Assembly (NCBI GenBank): GCA_000436795.1
Contig: HF993233.1
Location: forward strand, 1 to 28,675
Direction: 5' to 3'
Length of the DNA stretch: 28,675 nt
DNA from: Bacteroides sp. CAG:1076
Lineage (GTDB): Bacteria; Bacteroidota; Bacteroidia; Bacteroidales; Bacteroidaceae
In this document: positions 1 through 8,196 of the stretch, in pieces
Numbering within the stretch: the first letter of the stretch is position 1
How the letters are laid out: every line of letters begins with the position of its first letter
Program-made: the position numbers and the translations under genes
The notes under the pieces: model-generated
Told to the model about the DNA's origin: nothing
The model's database searches: none
What the model saw: only the letters and a program-made list of their open reading frames with translations

Positions 1-107
1 ATCCCAACTTGCAGAGCCTTATCTGGGGAGCTTCGTTGTTCCTGCTCACCTTTGTATTATGTCTGAACTTATTAGCAAAACGAATCGCAAAGAAATGGAA
101 AATATAA
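1..107 (+). CDS. pstA: Phosphate ABC transporter permease PstA, C-terminal end (partial)
   Basis: Reading from base 3 gives 34 residues that end at a TAA at 105-107. They run from PNLQSLIWGASLFLL through a hydrophobic stretch to a basic tail (AKRIAKKWKI). This is the shape of the last transmembrane helix and cytoplasmic tail of a PstA-type inner-membrane permease. The identification rests mainly on position: the frame overlaps the start of pstB by 13 bases, the usual translational coupling in pst operons. The rest of the gene lies upstream of the window. PstA with PstC forms the channel that moves phosphate delivered by PstS. Confidence 0.8.
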   Translation, partial: PNLQSLIWGASLFLLTFVLCLNLLAKRIAKKWKI

Positions 108-865
108 AAGACCCGATATTACAAATAAAGGATGTCTGTATTTCGTATACATCCAGTACGATGGCTGTGAAGCATGTGTCGGCAGACATTCAGAAAAATA
201 CCATTACGGCTATCATGGGACCTTCCGGTTGCGGAAAAAGTACCTTGCTGCGTGCTGTGAACCGTATGCACGAACTTTATAAAAACATTCGTGTAACAGG
301 AGAAATTCTGTTAAATGGTGAGAACGTCCTTCAGATGCAACCGATGGAAGAACGCCGCCGTATCGGTATGGTGTTCCAGCGTCCTAACCCGTTCCCTACG
401 ATGAATATCTACGATAATGTGCTGGCAGGCTATTTGCTGAACGGTATCCGTCTTTCAAAATCGGAAAAAGATGAAATCGTAGAACGAAACTTACGTAGCG
501 TTGCCTTATGGGATGAAGTGAAAGATTCACTGACGAAGCGTGGAACCTTCCTTTCGGGAGGTCAGCAGCAGCGTCTGTGTATTGCACGTTCACTTGCCCT
601 GAAGCCAGATGTGTTGCTGATGGATGAACCGACTTCGGCTCTGGACCCTATTGCTACCAAGTACATAGAGGAACTGATGGATGATTTGAAGAAAGATGTG
701 ACTATCTTGATTGTGACTCATAACATGTCGCAGGCTATGCGTATATCCGACTACTCAATGTTTATGTATATGGGTGAGCTGATAGAGTATGACCGTACAG
801 ACAAGATGTTCGATAATCCGACAGATGAACGTACACGTGCCTACCTGACAGGAAAGATGGGATAA
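95..865 (+). CDS. pstB: Phosphate ABC transporter ATP-binding protein PstB
   Basis: This 256-residue ATPase powers high-affinity phosphate import as the cytoplasmic subunit of PstSCAB. The ABC landmarks are in order: Walker A GPSGCGKST, the Q-loop region VFQRPNPFP, the signature LSGGQQQR, Walker B VLLMDEP followed by TSALDP, and the switch histidine in THN. NPFPTMNIYDNV and SALDPIATKYIEEL are typical of PstB rather than of other importers. I chose the ATG at 95 because it gives the usual family length and a 13-base overlap with pstA. The in-frame ATG at 59 would start well inside pstA. No phoU follows; a strong terminator ends the operon directly after pstB. Confidence 0.96.
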   Translation: MENIKDPILQIKDVCISYTSSTMAVKHVSADIQKNTITAIMGPSGCGKSTLLRAVNRMHELYKNIRVTGEILLNGENVLQMQPMEERRRIGMVFQRPNPFPTMNIYDNVLAGYLLNGIRLSKSEKDEIVERNLRSVALWDEVKDSLTKRGTFLSGGQQQRLCIARSLALKPDVLLMDEPTSALDPIATKYIEELMDDLKKDVTILIVTHNMSQAMRISDYSMFMYMGELIEYDRTDKMFDNPTDERTRAYLTGKMG

Positions 866-893
866 ACAGAACGTGTATATATACTTCGATATT

Positions 894-954
894 ATCCGGA
901 GTAAACGAGAGAAAGCATTCGGTTTATTCTCGTTTGCTCCGGATTGTTTTTTTT
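894..954 (+). terminator. Rho-independent terminator of the pst operon
   Basis: A perfect 17-bp stem (894-910 with 928-944, one G-T pair) is followed by a run of T at 945-954 interrupted by a single G. It lies 29 bases after the pstB stop and closes the operon. Confidence 0.93.
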
Positions 955-1026
955 AAGAGATTACAACAAATTCACAATGTGGCTTGTTTATTAGATAAAA
1001 GATTCTTTCTTTTGAATTTTTTTTAT

Positions 1027-1034
1027 TACTTTTA
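1027..1034 (+). promoter_or_regulatory. Possible -7 element for the L,D-transpeptidase lipoprotein gene
   Basis: TACTTTTA matches the Bacteroidales -7 consensus TAnnTTTG at all but the last base. No good TTTG is found at the -33 position. If it is used, transcription would start near 1041, after the ATG at 1037, which favours the ATG at 1058. Confidence 0.4.
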
Positions 1035-1057
1035 CAATGAACATTAACCACTTTGCT

Positions 1058-2086
1058 ATGGAAAAGGGCTTCTCTATATTGCTGTTGGCTGCCTGCTTGT
1101 TATTGTATGCTTGCGGAGAACAACAAACCGATGTGCCCCGTTTGTCGGAATATACAGAACTGCCTTCCGACACCCTTGTCTTTCCTGATACGGCAGATCG
1201 TACTCCGAAACTTCTTGTCGCTGCCGATATTCATCTGACAAAAGATTTGCTTTATGATCAGTATACGCTCGAAGATACTTATCCTTACGGCGATACGGTA
1301 CGCAGTTTCAAATGGGAAACGATTCGCAAATGTCTTGCTTTTATTGAAAACATGCATCGTGATACGTCACAATGGGTCGTGCTGAGAAATTATAAGAACT
1401 TCAACAGCGAAGCACCTTTGGTACGACGTTATATCCGCAATGCGTACGGACGTGTAGCCGATACACTTGGTGTAGAACGATATCAGTCGGTTCCTCTTTA
1501 TCTTACAACCGACTCTTCCGTTCCCGAACGTTACGGTCGGGATGGTTCGCTGGCTTATCTCCGGGGAAAGACAGGCAGTTTCCTGCGTATAACTCCTGTG
1601 GTAGAAGATACCGAATATCTTGTTCCTCCACGTTATATTCGTGTATTGCCCGACAGTGCAGTCTTTCATCATGTCATTTTTGTGGACCGGGGCGACCAGA
1701 ATATTGCGACCTTAGAGCGGATTTCCGAAGGTGAATGGGCCATTCGGAGTATGAATCCGGCTACAACGGGAGTGCATCGTCCGCCGTATGCTCAGGAAAC
1801 CCCGTTGGGAATGTTTCTGTTGCAGGAAAAGAAAGCAAAGATGGTCTTTTTGAAAGACGGAGGATCGGCTACCGGAGGGTATGCTCCTTATGCATCACGG
1901 TTTACCAACGGCGCATATATACACGGAGTGCCCGTCAATGTTCCTCGTACAGCCATGATCGAATACAGTTGGTCGCTGGGTACGACGCCTCGTTCACACA
2001 TGTGTGTACGCAATGCTACCTCGCATGCCAAGTTCGTATTCGATACAATGCCTTCCGAAGCTACGCTGATTATTGTTATAGAGTGA
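1058..2086 (+). CDS. L,D-transpeptidase (YkuD-type) lipoprotein with SHMC active site
   Basis: A 342-residue envelope protein. A short basic and hydrophobic leader ends in a lipobox (LLYAC, cysteine 19), so it is probably lipid-anchored. The C-terminal third has the YkuD layout: a histidine in HGVPV (about residue 289), then 24 residues later SHMCVRN with the presumed catalytic Cys316. YkuD enzymes use this Cys to make 3-3 peptidoglycan cross-links or to attach proteins. The usual motif is SHGCxR; here Met replaces Gly. The N-terminal 200 residues hold no domain I recognise. The start at 1058 was chosen because it gives a compact lipoprotein signal and the ATG at 1037 sits on the putative promoter. 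A second transpeptidase of another subfamily follows 93 bases downstream. Confidence 0.8.
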   Translation: MEKGFSILLLAACLLLYACGEQQTDVPRLSEYTELPSDTLVFPDTADRTPKLLVAADIHLTKDLLYDQYTLEDTYPYGDTVRSFKWETIRKCLAFIENMHRDTSQWVVLRNYKNFNSEAPLVRRYIRNAYGRVADTLGVERYQSVPLYLTTDSSVPERYGRDGSLAYLRGKTGSFLRITPVVEDTEYLVPPRYIRVLPDSAVFHHVIFVDRGDQNIATLERISEGEWAIRSMNPATTGVHRPPYAQETPLGMFLLQEKKAKMVFLKDGGSATGGYAPYASRFTNGAYIHGVPVNVPRTAMIEYSWSLGTTPRSHMCVRNATSHAKFVFDTMPSEATLIIVIE

Positions 2087-2147
2087 ATAAATGATAAAAC
2101 ATGTTGCTTTTAACTATCTGATAATAAATAGTTACAGATAAAATGAG

Positions 2148-2155
2148 TAACTTTG
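2148..2155 (+). promoter_or_regulatory. -7 promoter element for the second L,D-transpeptidase gene
   Basis: TAACTTTG is a full match to TAnnTTTG and is followed by CA. It sets the start of the next gene: an in-frame TTG at 2153 lies inside this element, so translation must begin at the ATG at 2180. No clear -33 TTTG is present. Confidence 0.7.
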
Positions 2156-2179
2156 CAGTCGTTATTGTTCAAGAAGATT

Positions 2180-2887
2180 ATGCTGCGTATTTCGTTATCT
2201 GTATTTTTTCTGTTTGCATCTTTTTTATATTCCTTTACCGGAGTAGGTGAGGGAGCGTCTGCCGTATCGGAAGTCAAACATGTGGCAAAGCCCGATGTAT
2301 GTGCCGAACTGTTCCGGGATATGCAACTGGAGGGTACGGTTAATTATACAGCTTTCCGTCAGGCGGTGACAGGATATTACCGGATTGCGCAGCGTAAACG
2401 AGATATACTTACCTTAATCGATTTTTCCAAACCTTCTACCGAAAAGCGTCTGTATGTATTCGATATGAAGGAAAAGAAAATGCTGTTTTCATCGGTCGTT
2501 GCACATGGCAAGAACAGCGGAGGAGTATATGCTACTTCTTTTTCCAACGAATACGGTTCCTACAAAAGTTCGTTAGGATTTTACCTTACAGCATCTACCT
2601 ATCAGGGCAAGAACGGCTATTCGCTGATTCTGGATGGACTGGAAAAAGGAATAAACGACCGCGCCCGCGAACGTGCCATCGTTGTACACGGAGCAGCCTA
2701 TGCCGATCCTTCAGTTATCCGTACGGGAGGCAGACTGGGGAGGAGCTTCGGATGTCCTGCTGTTCCGCAGAAAATTTCACGTCCGCTGATTGATACCATC
2801 AAAGGCGGGAGCGTGATGTACATCTATGCCGCTACTCCCGAGTATCTTGCACAGAGTCATATCTTGAATTCCAAAGACCGCGCTTGA
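2180..2887 (+). CDS. Murein L,D-transpeptidase catalytic-domain protein (YkuD_2 type)
   Basis: A 235-residue exported protein. A hydrophobic N-terminus (residues 3-20) acts as a signal peptide or anchor. From about residue 78 it follows the YkuD_2 family: LIDFSKPSTEKRLYVFD, VVAHGKNSGG, SNEYGSYKSSLGFY, then VVHGAAYAD with His170 and the active-site block GRSFGCP with Cys192. It probably acts on peptidoglycan peptides in the periplasm. The start is ATG 2180, just after a promoter element. It is not a close copy of the preceding transpeptidase, because the active-site context differs. Its last 56 bases overlap the end of the convergent MATE gene, and no terminator lies between them. Confidence 0.85.
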   Translation: MLRISLSVFFLFASFLYSFTGVGEGASAVSEVKHVAKPDVCAELFRDMQLEGTVNYTAFRQAVTGYYRIAQRKRDILTLIDFSKPSTEKRLYVFDMKEKKMLFSSVVAHGKNSGGVYATSFSNEYGSYKSSLGFYLTASTYQGKNGYSLILDGLEKGINDRARERAIVVHGAAYADPSVIRTGGRLGRSFGCPAVPQKISRPLIDTIKGGSVMYIYAATPEYLAQSHILNSKDRA

Positions 2888-4232
2888 CCGCTTTCCGGTA
2901 ATACCATACGCCATAAGCGTCGGCCAGTGCCCACCCGACAGGGATAGACCACCAGATGCCGTGTACGCCTATTGCCGGTATTGCTGCCAGTGCATATGCC
3001 AGCAGGACTCGTGTCCCTAAGGAGAAAACAGTAAGTACGACCGACATGCCGGGCATACGTATAGCCCGATAAAATCCGTATAAAAGGAACAGATAGCCTA
3101 TCCCCACATAGAAGCTGCCCTCTACCCGCAGATATTCTACACCGATACTGATTATCTCATTCTCGCTTCCATCGATAAAAAGCTGCATCAGCGGACGTGC
3201 GAAGATAAATACAATAGCCGAGATCAGCAGACAGAATCCAGTTGTAACGCTGAAGGCACTACGGATTCCTTGCCGGATACGTTTCTGTTGTCCGGCTCCG
3301 AAATTCTGCGCAACGAATGTTGAGAACGCATTTCCGAAATCTTGTACCGGCATATAAGCAAACGAATCTATTTTTACAGCAACGGCAAAAGCCGCCATTA
3401 CACTTGTTCCGAAACTGTTTACCAGTCCCTGCACCATCAGAATCCCGAAGTTCATCACCGACTGCTGCATACATGTCAGCGATGAATAAGTGGCTATTTC
3501 CTTTATCGACTGCCTGTGTAGCCGGATATGAGTCAGTTTCAGCCTGAAAATCGGGAAACGGTACAAAGCATAAACGCAAAGTCCGGCGGCTGCTACGGTC
3601 TGCGATATGACGGTAGCCGCTGCTGCTCCCGACACACCCCAGTGACATACCAGAATAAAAATCAGGTCGAGTACTATATTCAGTACCACGGAAACAGCCA
3701 GAAAATAAAGCGGAACTATGGAATTGCCCAAAGCACGCAGCAGGTAGGCGTAATAATTGTAGATGAAAGTACTCACTATACCTAAAAAGATAATGAACAG
3801 ATAGTCGAACATCAGCCCCTCTATTTCAGCAGGCGTCTGCAACAGATGGATGATGGGATGAATACCTGCCAGCACGGCGACGTTCAGAATCAGTGTGATG
3901 CCTCCCGTCAGAACGAGTGAGGAAACCAGACTCCGTTTCATGCCTTCGTAATCCTTTGCCCCATATTGCAGTGAGAATACGGCACCACTGCCCATACATA
4001 GTCCGATGAATACCGATGTGATAAATACCATGAGTGTATAGGCCGATCCTACAGCTGCCAGCGCATCCGCTCCCAGATAATGTCCCACGATGAATGTATC
4101 GGCTATGTTATAGCATTGTTGCAGCAGGTTGCCCAGAATCATTGGAACTGCAAAGCGCAACATTGTTCCCGTAATACCGCCTTGGGTCAAGTCGTTTGTT
4201 TTAGTATCATGTAAGCTCATTTTACAGGTCAT
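2832..4232 (-). CDS. MATE family multidrug or metabolite efflux transporter
   Basis: A 466-residue inner-membrane protein of the usual MATE length, with about twelve hydrophobic segments in two similar halves. The N-terminal signature is typical: LTQGGITGTMLRFAVPMILGNLLQQCYNIADTFIVG (split here as LTQGGITGTMLRFAVP and ILGNLLQQCYNIAD). The second half repeats the pattern from LTCMQQSVMNFGILMVQGLV. Such proteins export cationic compounds in exchange for sodium or protons; the substrate cannot be read from sequence. A second in-frame ATG at 4220 (MSLHDTKTND) is an equally good start. The gene is divergent from aspS, and its 3' end overlaps the convergent transpeptidase gene by 56 bases. Confidence 0.92.
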   Translation of the reverse strand: MTCKMSLHDTKTNDLTQGGITGTMLRFAVPMILGNLLQQCYNIADTFIVGHYLGADALAAVGSAYTLMVFITSVFIGLCMGSGAVFSLQYGAKDYEGMKRSLVSSLVLTGGITLILNVAVLAGIHPIIHLLQTPAEIEGLMFDYLFIIFLGIVSTFIYNYYAYLLRALGNSIVPLYFLAVSVVLNIVLDLIFILVCHWGVSGAAAATVISQTVAAAGLCVYALYRFPIFRLKLTHIRLHRQSIKEIATYSSLTCMQQSVMNFGILMVQGLVNSFGTSVMAAFAVAVKIDSFAYMPVQDFGNAFSTFVAQNFGAGQQKRIRQGIRSAFSVTTGFCLLISAIVFIFARPLMQLFIDGSENEIISIGVEYLRVEGSFYVGIGYLFLLYGFYRAIRMPGMSVVLTVFSLGTRVLLAYALAAIPAIGVHGIWWSIPVGWALADAYGVWYYRKAVKRGLWNSRYDSVQDTRE

Positions 4233-4271
4233 TTGTAAGGTCTGTCAAAACCTTTCCCTTGTTTGCAGACG

Positions 4272-4279
4272 CAAATTTA
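4272..4279 (-). promoter_or_regulatory. -7 promoter element for the MATE gene
   Basis: Plus-strand CAAATTTA reads TAAATTTG on the minus strand, a full match to TAnnTTTG about 40 bases before the MATE start. No -33 TTTG is seen at the usual distance. It lies 23 bases from the oppositely directed aspS element. Confidence 0.55.
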
Positions 4280-4302
4280 TTGCATAAATCAAAAACATGT
4301 GC

Positions 4303-4310
4303 TACCTTTG
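4303..4310 (+). promoter_or_regulatory. -7 promoter element for aspS
   Basis: TACCTTTG fully matches TAnnTTTG. Transcription would start near 4317, giving a leader of about 28 bases to the ATG at 4345. The upstream in-frame GTG at 4324 is then unlikely to be the start. Confidence 0.7.
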
Positions 4311-4344
4311 TCACAAATTATAAGTGTCCATAAATAGAAAAAAT

Positions 4345-6102
4345 ATGTTCAGAACGAATACATGCGGCGAGTTAAGACTTGCCGATGCTGGTAAAAACGT
4401 GACACTTGCCGGATGGGTGCAGCGTACACGTAAAATGGGCGGAATGACATTTGTCGATCTCCGCGACCGTTATGGCATTACTCAGTTGGTGTTCAATACG
4501 GATGTGAATGCAGAACTGTGTGACCGTGCCAATCATTTAGGACGTGAGTTTGTGATACAGGTAAAAGGACAAGTCAGCGAACGTTCAAGTAAGAACAGCA
4601 ATCTCCCGACCGGAGAAATTGAAATCATCGTTTCAGAGCTGAATATCCTGAATACAGCACTGACTCCTCCATTTACTATCGAAGACAATACTGACGGCGG
4701 AGATGATCTCCGTATGAAATATCGTTACCTTGACCTGCGTCGTACAGCAGTCCGCAAGAATCTGGAACTGCGTCATCGTATGACGATGGAGGTACGCCGT
4801 TATCTCGACAGCAAGGGATTCCTTGAAGTTGAAACTCCGATGTTAATTGGTTCTACTCCGGAAGGCGCACGCGATTTCGTTGTTCCTTCTCGTATGAATC
4901 CGGGGCAATTCTACGCACTGCCGCAGTCACCGCAGACATTGAAGCAGTTGCTGATGGTTTCTGGTTTCGACCGTTACTTCCAGATTGTAAAATGTTTCCG
5001 CGATGAAGACCTTCGTGCCGACCGTCAGCCGGAATTTACCCAGATTGACTGTGAAATGAGTTTCGTTGAACAGGAAGACATCATTCAGATGTTCGAGGGT
5101 ATGGCTAAGCATCTGTTCAAGGAACTGCGCGGTGTGGAACTGACAGAACCGTTTATCCGTATGCCGTGGGCCGATGCCATGAAGTACTATGGTAGCGATA
5201 AACCCGATTTGCGTTTCGGCATGAAGTTTGTCGAACTGATGGATATCCTGAAAGGCTATGGCTTCTCTGTATTCGACAATGCAGCTTATATTGGTGGTAT
5301 CTGTGCCGAAGGTGCTGCACACTATACACGTAAGCAGCTCGATCAGCTGACAGAGTTCGTGAAACGTCCGCAGATTGGTGCAAAGGGACTGGTTTACGCA
5401 CGTGTGGAAGCCGACGGTAATGTGAAATCGAGCGTCGATAAGTTCTACAGCCAGGAAGTGCTTCAGCAGATGAAAGAAGCTTTCGGCGCCAAATCGGGTG
5501 ACCTGATTCTGATTTTGAGCGGCGATGACGCCATGAAGACTCGCAAGCAGTTGTGCGAACTTCGTCTGGAAATGGGTAACCAACTGGGACTGCGCGACAA
5601 GAACCAGTTTGCTTGCTTGTGGGTAGTAGATTTCCCGATGTTCGAATGGAGCGAAGAAGAAGGCCGATTGATGGCAATGCACCATCCGTTCACTCATCCG
5701 AAGGACGAAGATATTCCATTGCTTGATACTGATCCGGCAGCCGTTCGTGCCGATGCATACGATATGGTAGTCAATGGCGTTGAAGTAGGTGGTGGATCTA
5801 TCCGTATCCACGATTCACAGCTTCAGGCTAAGATGTTCGAAATTTTAGGATTTACTCCCGAAAAAGCTCAGGAACAGTTTGGCTTCCTGATGAACGCCTT
5901 CAAGTTTGGTGCACCTCCTCACGGAGGTCTGGCTTATGGTCTTGACCGTTGGGTTTCATTGTTTGCCGGACTCGATTCAATCCGCGACTGTATCGCTTTC
6001 CCGAAGAACAACTCCGGACGCGATGTCATGCTGGATGCACCGGGTTACCTCGACCAGAAGCAGCTTGACGAACTTAATCTGAAAGTAGAGATTAAAGACT
6101 GA
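4345..6102 (+). CDS. aspS: Aspartyl-tRNA synthetase
   Basis: A 585-residue class II synthetase that charges tRNA-Asp. The N-terminal anticodon-binding OB fold is clear ([24 protein letters not shown]). Motif 1 lies around [11 protein letters not shown]. Motif 2 is [18 protein letters not shown], and motif 3 is [16 protein letters not shown] near the C-terminus. The insertion between motifs 2 and 3 (about residues 280-415) is the GAD domain of bacterial-type AspRS, and the length fits the bacterial form. The start is the ATG at 4345, beginning [16 protein letters not shown], placed by the upstream promoter. It is followed by a terminator-like hairpin and is probably monocistronic. Confidence 0.97.
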   Translation: MFRTNTCGELRLADAGKNVTLAGWVQRTRKMGGMTFVDLRDRYGITQLVFNTDVNAELCDRANHLGREFVIQVKGQVSERSSKNSNLPTGEIEIIVSELNILNTALTPPFTIEDNTDGGDDLRMKYRYLDLRRTAVRKNLELRHRMTMEVRRYLDSKGFLEVETPMLIGSTPEGARDFVVPSRMNPGQFYALPQSPQTLKQLLMVSGFDRYFQIVKCFRDEDLRADRQPEFTQIDCEMSFVEQEDIIQMFEGMAKHLFKELRGVELTEPFIRMPWADAMKYYGSDKPDLRFGMKFVELMDILKGYGFSVFDNAAYIGGICAEGAAHYTRKQLDQLTEFVKRPQIGAKGLVYARVEADGNVKSSVDKFYSQEVLQQMKEAFGAKSGDLILILSGDDAMKTRKQLCELRLEMGNQLGLRDKNQFACLWVVDFPMFEWSEEEGRLMAMHHPFTHPKDEDIPLLDTDPAAVRADAYDMVVNGVEVGGGSIRIHDSQLQAKMFEILGFTPEKAQEQFGFLMNAFKFGAPPHGGLAYGLDRWVSLFAGLDSIRDCIAFPKNNSGRDVMLDAPGYLDQKQLDELNLKVEIKD

Positions 6103-6139
6103 ATATCTGACAACGTTGTTATTTAAAAGATATAATTAT

Positions 6140-6196
6140 TTCGGGCAAGGCAAGATAGTCGGGACGACTATACTTGCTTTGTCTCGAAATCTTTTT
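6140..6196 (+). terminator. Terminator after aspS
   Basis: A long imperfect hairpin (6140-6160 pairing with 6166-6187, one bulge and a few G-T pairs) is followed by CTTTTT at 6191-6196. It lies about 40 bases after the aspS stop and before the GtrA-like gene. Confidence 0.75.
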
Positions 6197-6219
6197 ATGC
6201 CTTTTCCAAATTACCTTTA

Positions 6220-6609
6220 ATGAGAGAGTCTGTCCGTATTATGCGTTTTGCCATTGTGGGAACGCTGAATGCCCTGATTACTGCATTGATCGTGGGATTA
6301 TTGATGCATATAGAGGGCGAACATTACATGATAGCCAATGTAGTGGCTTATGTAGTGGCGCAGATTCATAACTTTATATGGTGTAAATATTGGATTTTTC
6401 CGTTTGAAGCCGACCGGAAGAAAAATACTATCTGGCATGAAATCTTGTTCTTTTCCTGTGCTTTTGCTGTGGCATATGGTGCACAATTCTTGTTTCTTCT
6501 TTTCCTTGTAGAAATTTGTGGATGCAATGAGTATCTTGCTCAGTTCCTCGGACTGTTTGTTTACGGAGGAATCAACTTCATGAGTAACAAGTGGATTACT
6601 TTCAGATAA
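6220..6609 (+). CDS. GtrA-like family membrane protein
   Basis: A 129-residue protein with four hydrophobic segments, matching the GtrA/DPMS3 family in size and layout. Typical features are RFAIVGTLNALI at the first helix, a conserved basic patch after helix 2 (IHNFIWCKYWIF), and the ending FMSNKWITFR. Family members are thought to help move lipid-linked sugars across the inner membrane for cell-surface glycosylation; no sugar pathway gene lies next to it. The start is uncertain. A -7-like TACCTTTA at 6212-6219 touches the ATG at 6220, so the second ATG at 6241 (MRFAIVG) may be the true one. Confidence 0.85.
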   Translation: MRESVRIMRFAIVGTLNALITALIVGLLMHIEGEHYMIANVVAYVVAQIHNFIWCKYWIFPFEADRKKNTIWHEILFFSCAFAVAYGAQFLFLLFLVEICGCNEYLAQFLGLFVYGGINFMSNKWITFR

Positions 6610-6952
6610 TCTTTTCCTTTTAATCAAAATGACATTTTGAAAATTTACTTTGCCGAGAATGTGTATATTGCGGAGTGGAACAGGTGCGCTCGGAAAAAAC
6701 GGATTCTTATCGGCTTGGTAAAAGACATGAAGTGTCTATTCTTGTCGTCTGACAGTCTTATTGTAAGTTTAAGGGGAGGTCTGAATGTTGCATTGTCTTG
6801 TATTCTTTCGGATTTATGAGCTTTCTGTTTAATTGAACTTGGTGTCCTGAAATTCTCTTTTAGAAAATATTCTGTCGTTTTTGAGCATTTTTGTCTGCTC
6901 TCATGGCGTTTTTCAGAAAACATAATGATGTTTTAAAAAAATGTCTTTATGT

Positions 6953-7011
6953 TTATCCAAAAACCTCGTGGGCTTTTTGCAGACATCTGCGCATAAATTA
7001 CTTCCTTATTC
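6953..7011 (-). ncRNA. Candidate small transcript with a 13-codon ORF
   Basis: On the minus strand a -33-like ATTG (7045-7048) and a full -7 match TATTTTTG (7018-7025) are exactly 19 bases apart. They predict a start near 7011. Downstream come AAGGAAG, an ATG at 6994 opening the 13-codon frame MRRCLQKAHEVFG, a GCAGA/TCTGC hairpin (6979-6990), and a CC/GG plus A/T hairpin ending in TTTTT (6959-6977). The run of signals is suggestive, but the terminator stem is weak (7 pairs, mostly A-T) and no homolog is known to me. Confidence 0.2.
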
Positions 7012-7115
7012 GTTAAACAAAAATAGAAATTTAAGAAACGGATGCAATGAAGTATGCAATTTATTACATTCAATCGTAGGCCTATTAACAGAACAAACTT
7101 ATTCGTTATCCGGTG

Positions 7116-7123
7116 CAAAGGTA
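7116..7123 (-). promoter_or_regulatory. Isolated -7 promoter match on the minus strand
   Basis: Plus-strand CAAAGGTA reads TACCTTTG, a full match to TAnnTTTG, directed into the gene-free gap. There is no -33 match at 19-22 bases and no gene in front of it. Confidence 0.3.
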
Positions 7124-7260
7124 GGGAGTAAGCAAATATCTGTTTTTGCTGACATCCGTTTACCTTTTTCTGTCAGTCTATGACCAAGTGTAAATTCTCA
7201 GTCAACTGCCGGTTCGTATGAAAAAATGTGACAAAAGCCAGTACGCAATCAGCCGACGGT

Positions 7261-8190
7261 TTATCTGAGTTTGATTGCAAGCGTTTTGAAACGTTCATCC
7301 ATCATGTGCGACGGGATAATGGCTTTTATGGTGTCGAGCACGGCATTCACAATCCGCTCTCTGATAAAGTCATCTTTTATCAGGATAGAAACCGTTCGCT
7401 GTGCCGGCGGATTTACGTTCAATGTCTGAATATTTTCCTTTTGCTTCTCATTTAACGTGCTGATATGTAGTTCGGGAATGATTGTATATCCACCGTTTCT
7501 GTCCACAATTTTGATAAGCGTATCAATACTTCCGGCTTCATAGATATGATTGCCGATGTCCTTGTTTTCGCATAAATTGATGCCTCCATTGGGAATACAG
7601 TGACCTTCTTTCAGAATCCACATCTGTTCCGGAGGAAGATTGCCGTTCACAATCATTTGCCGTGCCTTGCTGCATGTTTCCGAAAAGTAAGCGACAAACT
7701 TTTCTACATACACCGGAATTTCCAGAATGTTGGCGTGAGCTTCGGGGGGGGTCGTTATCGCAATATCAAGGTTGCCGAACCTGAGATCCTGTATCAGTGA
7801 CCTGTTTTCCTTTTCGTCGATAAACAGATTTACGTTGGGATAAGACTTCCGGAAATAGTAAATAAAATCGGGAACAAGATAGGGTGCAATGGTAGGAAGA
7901 ATACCGATACGCAGGTTTCCGTTCATGTTGCTGCTTTCGTCGGCTACCACTTCTTTGATTTTCTGAGTTTCATTCAGTGCGATTTTTGCCTGTCGGATGA
8001 TTTTTTCTCCAATGCTGGTAGGGGTGATGTTTTTCCGGTCACGGCTGAAAATTTTGACATCCAGCTCTTCTTCCAACTTTTGTATCATGGCACTCAGTGT
8101 GGGTTGAGTTACCCCACAAGCCTCGGCAGCCAGTACAAAGTGACGATACTTGTCCAGTGCCACAATATATTCCATTTGCTGTAAAGTCAT
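7261..8190 (-). CDS. oxyR: Hydrogen-peroxide-sensing LysR-type regulator OxyR
   Basis: A 309-residue transcription factor. Residues 1-60 form the LysR winged helix-turn-helix (MTLQQMEYIVALDKYRHF, CGVTQPTLSAMIQKLEEELD). The C-terminal sensor domain carries the OxyR redox pair: EGHCIPNGGINLC places Cys198 and Cys207 nine residues apart, the spacing of E. coli Cys199 and Cys208. Thr100 in LPTIAPYL matches the conserved peroxide-binding threonine. The start at 8190 was chosen over longer in-frame options because the helix-turn-helix begins there and a promoter lies at 8213-8220. Divergent thioredoxin genes and an operator-like site at 8197-8232 support the role. Codons for Thr-Pro-Pro near residue 147 contain a run of eight C, unusual in this genome. 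Confidence 0.93.
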   Translation of the reverse strand: MTLQQMEYIVALDKYRHFVLAAEACGVTQPTLSAMIQKLEEELDVKIFSRDRKNITPTSIGEKIIRQAKIALNETQKIKEVVADESSNMNGNLRIGILPTIAPYLVPDFIYYFRKSYPNVNLFIDEKENRSLIQDLRFGNLDIAITTPPEAHANILEIPVYVEKFVAYFSETCSKARQMIVNGNLPPEQMWILKEGHCIPNGGINLCENKDIGNHIYEAGSIDTLIKIVDRNGGYTIIPELHISTLNEKQKENIQTLNVNPPAQRTVSILIKDDFIRERIVNAVLDTIKAIIPSHMMDERFKTLAIKLR

Positions 8191-8196
8191 AGTTCT

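Larger units (their letters stand above)
6610..7260. other. Intergenic gap of 650 bases without a convincing gene
   Basis: This stretch lies between the ends of the GtrA-like gene and oxyR. Open frames here are short, show no family resemblance, and overlap each other. Visible signals are a -7-like TTACTTTG on the plus strand near 6650, two minus-strand -7 matches (7018-7025 and 7116-7123), a small hairpin at 6979-6990 and a terminator-like hairpin at 6959-6977. No clear terminator for oxyR is visible. It may hold a small minus-strand transcript, listed separately. Confidence 0.6.

Noticed and set aside
2153..2179. TTG start for the second L,D-transpeptidase
   Set aside because: The TTG lies inside the -7 promoter element TAACTTTG, so it cannot be in the transcript.
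4927..5811. Long minus-strand frame inside aspS (294 codons)
   Set aside because: It is antisense to a well-conserved aspS and rich in His, Cys and Gln from reversed codons; no family resemblance, signal or promoter.
6637..6923. Short frames on both strands in the 6.6-7.26 kb gap
   Set aside because: They overlap each other on opposite strands, have unusual composition and no family resemblance; neither has a convincing promoter at the right place.
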